From contig JAMXDE010000014.1 in the NCBI GenBank assembly GCA_026770025.1, positions 186,001 through 250,000 on the forward strand: a stretch of DNA of 64,000 nucleotides, read 5' to 3'. Origin of the DNA: Craspedostauros australis (taxonomy: Eukaryota; Bacillariophyta; Bacillariophyceae; Mastogloiales; Achnanthaceae). Positions 51,644 through 60,733 of the stretch are shown here, in pieces; the stretch's first letter is position 1; every line of letters begins with the position of its first letter. The position numbers were made by a program, and so were the translations under genes. Under the pieces are notes generated by a model. That model was not told the DNA's origin and did no database searches. It was given only the letters and a program-made list of their open reading frames with translations.

Positions 51644-52597
51644 CCATACCACATTGACTCTGATGCAACACGTCCCAAATGGAGCATGGGATCACAAGCA
51701 TACATACGAACTGCCATCAAGGTTGTAACAAAATGGCTCACCGACCGACAAGGGCGCCTGAAGACAAGGGCACTCAGTGTGATACCGAACGGATATCGAC
51801 CTGAATTGGATGCAACACCGTTGTGCGATGCAGAGGAGATGACATTCTACCAGCAAATGATTGGGATCCTGCGTTGGACCGTTGAACTGGGTCGAATCGA
51901 CATCTGCTGTGAAACATCCATGATGTCCTCATACTGTGCTGCGCCCCGCACGGGTCACCTGCGGACGCTCTTCCATATGTTTGCCCATTTGAACTCACAC
52001 GATCGTTCTCGTCTTGTCTTTGATGATGCATACGTTGACAAACCCGCTGTGATACAACCGGAGTGGGGCGACTTCTACGCCGACGCCCACTCACAGATAC
52101 CAAGTGACATGCTAACACCACGTGGAAAAGAGGTCCAGATGACTTGCTTCGTTGATTCTGACCATGCCAGCGACCGGGTGACGCGACGATCGCGCACCGG
52201 AGTCCTACTGTACTTGAACTCATTGCCCATCCAATGGCACAGCAAGAAACAAAACAGCATCGAGACGTCCACGTTCGGCAGCGAGTTCACCGCGCTCAAG
52301 GTGGCGACGGAGATCGTCATTGGTATGCGCTACAAGTTGCGTATGATGGGCGTCCCTATGGACGGCCCTACGGACATGCGTGTCGACAACCAGAGCGTCG
52401 TCTACAACGCCTCACTCCCCGCATCACAGCTACGAAAGAAAGCCAACGCCATTGCATATCACTTCGTCCAAGAAAGCATCGCAGCGGGTGTGATGACTGT
52501 CTCATACGAGCCATCAGAGACCAATCTCGCTGACATGCTCACAAAGCCACAATCAGGGCCAAGACGGACAGCTCAGGCACAATGTGTTTTATTCTAA

Positions 52598-52871
52598 CAT
52601 ACAGACTGCACGACAGTACCCAAGGATGGTCGGCCACGGATTCAATCTGTGGTGGATGGGATGAGCGCCCTGTGGTGCCCACGCATGGGGCATGCAGCAG
52701 GTACATACCATGTGAAGTGAAAATGTGACGATCCGACAGTCAGCAGAGCCACAGCGAATCGAGGGGACCAAACAGGGATGCATGTGAAACGGTTAAAACG
52801 GGGTTAACATGCGAACACGGGCATCGCCCAACCACGGGAGAACAGTGTACTCTCTGACGATCCTACACGAC
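52598..52871. other. 3' flank of the decayed element
   Basis: This sequence follows the RNase H stop and probably belongs to the element's 3' untranslated region. No LTR start could be fixed. Confidence 0.4.
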
Positions 52872-53560
52872 AGTTGAGATTCAATGAGGGACAGACTATT
52901 ACCGGACACGGTATCAACTCGATAGGAGAAATTCTTGTTTTTTTGGCGCGAAATCCTTCGACTTGATTGACCACCAAATCTTCTCTCCTCCTTTCTCTCC
53001 TCCATTCACGAATCCATCATGACTCAAATATGACCGACCTGACTCACACCTCACTTTGGGAACTATATGCTCCTCAGATCCTCTTTACTACAACATACCT
53101 CAATTCCCTCTATGCTGACGACTACTGCACCACTGCCGTAGTCTTGACGTGTGTATCTAACCAGCTTCAACTCAAGCAATGGAATCCGAGGGTCAGCTCC
53201 AGCCACAGCCACTGCTTCATGACCGTCACTATCAAGTGTCATGACCTACACTGCAGTGCGTCTACATGTATGGAGAGCAAGGCACTGTAATGATCGTCTA
53301 CCCTGTAGCACTGAACCAAGTACATCAGTGCAGGGTCTCGCCAAGTTGTGTGGCATCGTCTCTTCACCCCACCAACACCATAAGCCAACCCATAATAAAC
53401 AGACAAGGATTAGCTACAAAGCACTCTTCTACTCATCGTTACAGTAGCAACTATTCAAACAGTACACCTCTCTTGAACTGCATCACACGGCTATCCCGAA
53501 GTCGGCAGATCCAAGAGGCATCCTCCACCAATTCGCGCCGTCTACGCCCGAATCCTAACT
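52872..53560 (+). mobile_element. Solo LTR of the AG...CT family, inverted copy
   Basis: This 689-bp sequence begins AGTTGAGATTC and ends GAATCCTAACT. It is the reverse complement orientation of the LTRs at 49853 and 59963. It is flanked by the 5-bp duplication ACGAC (52867-52871 and 53561-53565). No internal domain is present. Confidence 0.93.
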
Positions 53561-53565
53561 ACGAC

Positions 53566-54182
53566 CCTATAACCCTTATCATCTGAATCCTTTGGGTTTG
53601 CAACCCTCAATGACAAAGCATGTGTGTGTTAACTTGCCACAATCACTCATGTGCGCTCAGGTTGTCCCAGCCACAAATTCGAGTTCCGTTGACAACGTGT
53701 GACACGAGATTGGTCCATAAATGGGCTGTCCTGAGCGACATCAAGACGACAACGTTGTTCTGTTCTTCCACAAAATTGGCGGTGATCGGATCTTCCCGAG
53801 CGGGCTGTCGGGGGTGGCTTCTCCACACAGTCGTGCAAGGAGCTGGGAAACCTCGGCACACAAGGTTCCAGCGAACGGCCACAGAGGCAACACCACATCA
53901 TGACGCGTGATGCGCGTGAGCGGCTCATTGTCGTACGGGTGCTCATGGCGCAGCAACCCACAGACGTAGGTACGCCTGGCTGCTATTCCACGAAATGCTT
54001 TCCCGCCCATCCACCTACTCGTCCTCTCCACACAAGAGGGGAATGGTTCACTGCATGCAAAAAACCAAAGAAGGTGGCGGCTGGCGAAGGAATGGCAGCA
54101 GTTCCTGTTTCTGTTCGTTCCTTCCTTCCTCGGACTCCAAATCATCTCATAAATCCTTCATCTCGTTGATGACGAAAAAGCC
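53566..54182. other. Upstream region of the gametolysin-like gene
   Basis: No supportable gene is seen. Short frames such as 53721-53903 have no domain. The last 100 bp (TTCCTTCCTCGG...TCATCTCGTTGATG) form the likely leader of the gene at 54183. Confidence 0.45.
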
Positions 54183-57100
54183 ATGCATTCTCACTTCTAC
54201 CAACGAATCCTTGCTGCTGTGCTGCTTGTGGCGCTTGCCGCTACCGCAGCGGCATCCCCGGTGCCAAAGTTGACGGTGAGTACGAGCAAGATGGCAACTG
54301 TCACTGTTGTCTCGACGCGTGGGGGTTCCTTCTTTGCTGGCATTCTCGCCTTGCCGCATCCGCATCCACAGACATACGAGTACGTGCATCCAATTCAATG
54401 ACCTCATCCTCAACTCAACCATGATTCTGCACCTTGCATTATACAATACAATACAACGCATTACTTCACATCACGTCGTGTCTCGTCCTTCATCACACAA
54501 CCAACAACCGGATCGAACTCAATTCAGACGCATGACGCTGCCTCGGGCGAACACAGTATCCTACAGGAGCCATGCCTCGTCTCGGCACGGATCATTAGCG
54601 CTGCCGACGGAACGGATGCAACTGACTTATCTTGCATGCTCCAAGGCTCCGATGAGGAAGAACATGGGCCTGTGCATTTGACCATCGAAGGGCTGACGCC
54701 GGAATGGGCCAAGAACAACCGTGCATGGCCATTTTCCTCTTCCAAGTCCACGTTGTTTCTGGAGAATGTCATCATCGATGTCACCGACTTCTCCTTGAAG
54801 CTGCCGGACTTGACGACCGTCGATGACATGACGATCGAGCATCATCAACCAAGCGAACAAAGCGATGGACATGGACATGGACATGGACATGGACATGGTC
54901 GTTCTCTGACCACTCCTGATGTCCGTGGTTCTGGCGACAAGAAGTTCCTCTTCATCCAGGTCGTCTTCCAAACCAACTACACAGTTCCCAAGTCCCTCAT
55001 CAAAGACGAGATCTTCGGCGCTCAGCCCAACTTCACCTACCAGTTCGCGGCCATGTCTTTTGACAAGCTGAGGCTCTCCACCATGCCTACGAATGGGACA
55101 GATGATGGGATTTTGACAGTTGGGTTTTCACCTGATGTTGATCCCACCACTCTCGAGACAGCAACAGTTGATAATCTCATTTTGCAATATCTGAAGCAGG
55201 AGGTCAAGATCTATGATGACTTTGATTTCTTCTTGGTCATTGTCCCGTTCGGGTTGGATGCACTTGGAACTGGTTGGACCGGTAAGTGCCGACAAGAACC
55301 ACGCAACTCGTATCTTCCGTATCAATATTACGCACTGGTATCGTGATGAGCTCTACCCGTGCTCATACCCTATCTAACCCACCTCACTCCATCGTGGAAG
55401 ACCATCTTTCTTCCCTGCGAATCAAACTCTCCCGATGATCAACGCGCACGCCGATGTAACTGACACACCACTGATTCACAGCGTACGCTTATCCCGCCGA
55501 AAAGATCAGCGTGTACAACGGTATCGAAGAGTATCCAGGCACGCACTGGGCGGCCAACCTAAACTTCCTCATCCGCAACCTCGGTCGCAACTTCGGGCTT
55601 GCCCCTTCCAATCGGAATGGGGAAGAGTCTGGAGATGTCAGGTAAGCGCAGTCAATGCGCCAGCAGAGACACGCACAGAGAGAAAGAGAGTTGAATACGA
55701 TCTGTGACATGCTGCATCAATCATTGTCAACGGATGGACGATCGGACGCAAGAACGCACACAATCGAACTCTGGAGAGAGCACAGTGGACGCGTCTGCCA
55801 TGTTCTGGTCGTCATCACATGAGAGGAAACCTGTTTCTCGTTCGAAGCCCATCTAACCTCCGTCTTCGTGTATTCTCTTCCTCGTTGTTGACGTCCTCCG
55901 GTCAATGGATTCCGACCCCAACATCGACTATTATTCCGCAGCGGCGCGATGGGAAGGCCAATTTTTGGTCCATTTTCTAATGAAACTCTGACCGATAAGA
56001 GAGGGTACAACGGTAAGTGCTACGGCGCCATCGCCTTGTGGAGAGCAAGGGCCCAAATGATTCCGCTGCAGGAGGAGTCTTGTCGCTTCATCGCACGCGA
56101 TACGAATGCGATGCGATGCGACACTCTACGTACACTGTCTCAACAATCATTCCCTTCTCCATCGTTTCGTTCTTTGCGTCCGCGCCAAATCATTTCACAC
56201 CCTCATGCTCATGCCACAAACCTACCCCTTCAATATCATTACTCATGTGCCTGCCCCTCCACCACCCATAGGTGCCAACAGCTGGGTGACGGGGTGGTAC
56301 TCCGATCAGACCACATTGCTCACCGGAGGTCAAGACATCGACTTTGAGGGAAGGCTCTGCGGAGTGGTCGATTATGACCCCGCTGACACCAGCTTCGACG
56401 TCATCATCCGAATTGACGATCCTGAGAGTGAATTGAACTACTACATCGCCTTCAACAGAGCCATCGGCTTCAACGCCGATTCTCCACTGGGCAGGGATCA
56501 GGTCCTCGTGACAAGGGCACAAGACCACAGCACTACCGAGACTCAATCCTCTAATCTGGAGGCCATCCTGGGCCTGACAGAACCATCGTACAGAATTGAT
56601 GCCCAGTCGTCTTTGCTGGATGGGATCGTTATTTCGGTATCCAACATCGATGATGACTCGACCACACCCATGTGTGCGACGGTGAGTGTAAAAGTGGATT
56701 TGAGTCGATCACCAAGTGCGGCACCATCCGTTTCTATGGCACCATCATTGTCATCAGCCCCAACCGAATTTTGCGGCACGTGGGAGTTCACCTCGCTCAG
56801 CGAATTGCGCTATAGTCAGCGCATTGAGTCATACAGATTCGATGTTCGCATACTGGACAGCGTCGAACTCACCGCCATCAAGGTCTCCGTGGCTGCTGAA
56901 TTCACCAACATGCCATACACGATCTTCTTCCGCCCAAGCACCTGGGATGCCGATGGCGACTGGACTCAGATTGCATCAGGAAACAACGGGGAAAAGGACT
57001 CGTCTGGCTTCTCCCCCTCCTTCGTATTTGATCAGCCTGTGGCGGTGTCTGCGGATGATGACATTGTATCCTTCCGCATTGACATGGCCGACAGGTTGAG

Positions 57101-58115
57101 GGATTTGTCCTCGTCATCTCCGTTTGTGATCCCAGAGAGCGTCATGGAGTGCCCAGACTGCCCATTCGAGGTATTCACCGGACAAGGAAGCCTCGAAGTT
57201 GGAAACAACCCGCCCAATTTCCGCGATCGCTTCCCCGTCTTTTTCGGCATCCTCGAATTCTGTCCGGATCTGAGCACCGAGATGCCAACTGGATCCTCTG
57301 CCCCCACTACGACAACATTGCCATCAATCCAGCCATCTGCAGGCCCCACACAGGCACCAACATACACCTGCCTCGATGCAAGAACAGCAAAAACAGCAGG
57401 TCTCCCAAGAGCATTCTATGACGACAGGGCCGCTTCAGTGCGACACGACATTCAGATTCTGGACAGTGTCGACATCACAGGCATGAGGCTTGTCCTGCCA
57501 TCGACGGGGAACCAACCTTTTACAATCTTCTATCGCCCAAGTACGTGGGATGCACCCGGGAATTGGACAGAACTTGCATCGGGAACGATCGAGGCCAGAG
57601 GTGATGGTGAATTCACAGATGTGATTCCATTCGATCAACCTTTGGCTGTGTCCGAAAGCGACGGCGTGATCTCCATCCGCATCGATACACCAACGAGACC
57701 GGGGGATGAATATTCGAACACCATCATTCCCATCCCTCCAGACTGGCTTGATTGCGACGATTGTCCATTCACTATCTTTACGGGAATTGCGAGCTATGTT
57801 GTCGGTGATTATCCTCCTCTCTCCGATGGTTTCTTTGAGTACTTCATGGGTTCACTGGAATTCTGCAACGGTAACTCGATGATACTGTCGTCCACGCCGT
57901 CTTCCGCGCCGTCATCTAGGCCGTCATCTGCACCGTCATTCACACCGTCATCTGCGCTGTCATCCGCGCCGTCGTTCCTCCCTTCCTCCCAACCATCTTA
58001 CATGCGCAGCACGAAGGGGGCGAAATCATACAAATCGGACAAGTCATCAAAGGAGAGCAAGACCAAGTCTCCCAAGTCATCCAAATCAAGCAAGTCGCCG
58101 AAGAGCTCTGAATGA
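54183..58115 (+). CDS. Secreted gametolysin (peptidase M11)-like protein lacking the zinc site, five exons, 973 aa
   Basis: Exons are 54183-54275, 54528-55281, 55482-55641, 55942-56012 and 56272-58115. All introns are GT-AG with matching phases. Residues 1-25 are a signal peptide (ILAAVLLVALAATAAAS). The M11-like domain shows IYDDFDFFLVIVPFG, then AYAYPAEKISVYNG, and finally GYNGANSWVTGWY (family: CFNGAKSWQLGWY). Where the family has HExGHNxGLxHS, this protein has RNLGRNFGLAPSN, so the zinc ligands and catalytic Glu are all replaced. After it come two copies of a module of about 165 residues (both with TIF[FY]RPSTWD and CP[FI].[VI]FTG), split by Ser/Pro spacers. The end is a PSSAPS run and a Lys/Ser tail (SKSSKSPKSSE) like silaffin-type cell-wall proteins. 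A cell-wall or secreted binding role is inferred. Confidence 0.85.
54865..54898 (+). repeat. GGACAT microsatellite coding for His-Gly repeats
   Basis: About five hexamer units lie in exon 2 of the M11-like gene and encode alternating Gly-His. The frame is kept. Confidence 0.85.
57893..57990 (+). repeat. Coding minisatellite (Pro-Ser-Ser repeats)
   Basis: Degenerate 12-bp units of the CCGTCATCTGCG type encode PSSAPSSRPSSAPS-like repeats. They link the second C-terminal module to the Lys/Ser tail. Confidence 0.8.
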
Positions 58116-58479
58116 GACCATTCAATGAGTATGGATACTCGTGCATCCAGCTCCTGTAGCAGCAATGAAGGCAGATGTTGGTCTCTTCCCAAACTGTGGT
58201 GCAATCCTTGACCCTCAGATAATGGATGCCATCAAAGTCTGAGGATTGAAGAATGAACAATTTACTCCATCATATGATATGATACATGTTATAGCGTCTT
58301 CACAGAAGCACATATAGTACATTGCAACCTGCAAAGCTCTTCCGTCCACATAGCTCGTATAATGCAATATACTAGTATGCAGGCCACTCGCATGTCGAGA
58401 TGTACATGTGAGTATACGTCGAGATGTACGTGTATAGGTGCATCGTTCACCCGTTATTCTCTCATACGCACTTGAACGG
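58116..58479. other. 3' flank of the M11-like gene
   Basis: This is the likely 3' UTR plus spacer. CGAGATGTAC repeats occur at 58397-58432. No gene is seen. Confidence 0.45.
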
Positions 58480-59400
58480 TACAACTACATTCGTGTCAAT
58501 AGTATGCTGTGATTTGTCAGAATTACAGTGAAAATGGAACACACGAAAATGAGCAGAATTTCTGGAGGAAATTTGCAATCGACGATTTCTGAGAGAATTA
58601 GAAACATCGTCCGTCCATCCATCAATGGAGACGTATGGTACCAAGCGAAGCTCGATGTACCTCCCAACCAAACCCCAGATGACAATATCATCTGAGACAC
58701 CATCGCATCATCAATGGAATGTGACATCTGGAGATCAGAAGGATGCCTACTGATGTTGACAGGATGTCATCATGTCACCACGTTGACATCTGTCTCCATG
58801 TCAGAGCAGGAGGTAAAGATCCGATGACCAAAGGACATCAAGATCATGGATACACAAAGAGGAGTTCAAATGGTAAGTACTCATGGAGTAGGAACCAGTA
58901 GTGAACAAACAGAGTGTTGAATGCAGAGTACACATCAAACGCAGAGTATCGTGTAGCATAAGTACATGATTTCAAGAGAGAGAGAGAATACAAAGAGTAG
59001 CGAGAGAGCATCTCGCACACTGACTCATAGTCGGACGATCGAATCTACAAAACAGACAAACGTGCCAAGAGAATCGGGCAAGAGAATGGAGACACTGAGA
59101 GGATTGGAGTGCTCAACTAATGAAATAGCAAACGAATGACTATCAACCAACACCATCTTCCATGATCGTAGGCATCCGAGGTCCAGAACTTGCCAACAAA
59201 TGTCTTTGATCACTTCCAGAACATGTGAGTTCTGAGTGGGGTGCAAGCTCTCTCTGGCACAAGAGCGCATCGCCACGAATGTGGCCAGAGCTCGTCCCCC
59301 GCATTCTATACGAACTCCAGGAATGCTCGTCTCAGCTTGTCTCTGGGTGGTTGTAAAGAAAAATCAACTATCGTTCACCACAACAGCTCTATGGGTCAAC
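58480..59400 (+). repeat. Dispersed repeat R1, copy 2 (inverted relative to copy 1)
   Basis: About 58820-59220 matches the reverse complement of 44636-45012. About 58666-58830 is distantly similar to the solo LTR at 51115-51643. Together they look like an LTR plus part of an internal region of one old family. Borders are uncertain. The reverse-strand frame at 59025-59276 has no recognised domain. Confidence 0.6.
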
Positions 59401-59962
59401 TACAGTAAATTCTGAGCCCATTCTTCTGGTTTCCTTTCGTCTGTTTGCTTTCATCGTATCTGTCCATGTTAATACTCTATGTTGAGTAGCTTTGCCATCC
59501 TGTGCTTGTGCTCATTCTGTATGCCTATCTGTGCTTCCACAAAGTCCGACTTTTGCAGGATTACCCAACACCCAGAGTGTCACAGTTCTGCGTCACTGAA
59601 ACCGTGCTGTGTGCATCGACGATGGTCTATTCTTTCGCCAACGCGACTGCATGGACTGCTGGGATCTGTTGGATCAGTCTCCGTCACCAAGGCGCCCGAA
59701 ACCAGTCTCCAAAATACCACTCGGGATTTCTGGCAAACACAAAAACGCAAAGATACCCCTAATGAGTTTTTTGCTGACAAATTTGGCACATGTGCCAAAT
59801 TTGTCACTTCTTTTGGGTTCGCATCAACAGCTCTATTTGGCCTCCACGTGTAGGTGACAAGATCGCATGCCAGACCAACATGGTCCTCCAGTGTGGTGGC
59901 TTCTCTCATTGTTTAACTGGGACCTTCTGGCGCAGGCAATTTCTGCTGCAAACAAGGCCACA
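59401..59962. other. Spacer with a long perfect palindrome, no supportable gene
   Basis: A 124-codon frame at 59479-59853 starts with a hydrophobic stretch (MLSSFAILCLCSFCMPICAS) but runs through the palindrome and has no domain. I do not call it. A weak similarity of 59415-59460 to part of the 841-1521 LTR (GAGCCCATTCT, CCTTTCGT) could mark an old LTR remnant. Confidence 0.4.
59775..59806. repeat. Perfect 32-bp palindrome
   Basis: The 16-base half TGACAAATTTGGCACA is followed immediately by its exact reverse complement, with no spacer. Confidence 0.95.
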
Positions 59963-60650
59963 AGTTAGGATTCGGGCGTAGTCGGCGCGAATCGGTGGAG
60001 GATGTCTCTTGAATCTGCCAGCTTCGGGATAGCCGTGTGATGCAGTTCAAGAGAGGTGTACTGATTGAAGAGTTGTTACTGTAACGATGAGTAGATGAGT
60101 GCTTTGTAGCTAATCCTTGTCTGTGTTTATTATGAGTTAGCTTGTAGTGTTAGTAGGGTGAAGAAACGATGCCACACAACTTGGCGAGACCCTGCACTGA
60201 TGTACTTGGTTCAGTGCTACAGGGTATACAGTCATTACAGCGCCTTGCTCTCCACATACGTAGATACACTGCAGTGTAGATCATGGCATGTGGCAGTGAC
60301 GACCATGAAGCAGTGGCTGTGGTTGGAGCTGGCTCTCGGATTCCATTGTTTGAGTTGAAGCAGGTTGGATACACGCGTTAAGACCACGGCAGTGGTGCAG
60401 TAGTCATCAGCATGGAGGGAATCAAAGTATGTTGTAGTAAAAGGATCTGAGGAGCATATAGTTCCCAAGGTGGGATGTGAGTCAGGTTGGTCATGTTTGG
60501 GTCATGATGGATTCGTGAATGGAGGAGAGAAAGGAGGAGAAAAGATTTGGTGGTCGATCAAGTCGGAAGATTTCGCGCCAAAACCAAGAATTTCTCCCAT
60601 CAGGTTGATACCGTGTTCGGTAATAGTCTGTCCCTCATTGAATCTCAACT
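59963..60650 (-). repeat. 3' LTR of the AG...CT Copia family
   Basis: This 688-bp LTR has ends that form the inverted pair AGTTAGGATTC / GAATCTCAACT (AGTT...AACT) in place of the usual TG...CA. The solo copies at 49853 and 52872, each with its own target duplication, fix these ends. Confidence 0.92.
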
Positions 60651-60661
60651 CTCCCTCTCAG
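60651..60661 (-). promoter_or_regulatory. Polypurine tract next to the 3' LTR
   Basis: On the minus strand the eleven bases before the LTR read CTGAGAGGGAG. This is the expected plus-strand primer position. Confidence 0.65.
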
Positions 60662-60733
60662 TGTTGGGTCGTGATTGGAGTTGTGGTATCGATGAAAACT
60701 TCATCCTTCGTTGTTGTTTGTTGTTGTTGGTCG

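Larger units (their letters stand above)
47444..52597 (+). pseudogene. Decayed Copia Pol (protease, integrase, RT, RNase H)
   Basis: The protease starts ELDSHADTC (near 47515). A TAA follows at 47609 and a frameshift near 47705. The integrase core is readable in 47913-49679 (YADTM, IPDNAKEL, NRAEATICEL as the D-D-E positions), then TAG at 49677-49679. Reverse transcriptase begins at 49680 (MFGVALPTSVRHAL), is split by a solo LTR, and resumes at 50545 (CHMIFAVKVDLTRKARLVVG). It has a TAG at 50732 in VQNA-LNA where a Tyr is usual, and reads YTDD near 50986. It is split again at 51115, and RNase H follows (CFVDSDHASDRVTRRSRTG) to 52597. So at least five defects are present. Confidence 0.9.
45013..52600 (+). 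mobile_element. Decayed Copia (CoDi-like) retrotransposon with nested insertions
   Basis: Gag (45962-47443) and Pol (47444-52597) lie in Copia order on the plus strand. Pol carries several stop codons and at least one clear frameshift, and is split by two later solo LTRs (49853-50539 and 51115-51643). The right end and 3' LTR are not identified. It is not autonomous now. Confidence 0.85.

Noticed and set aside
59479..59853. A 124-codon frame with a signal-peptide-like start.
   Set aside because: It runs through the 32-bp palindrome, has no domain and lies in repeat-rich spacer DNA.
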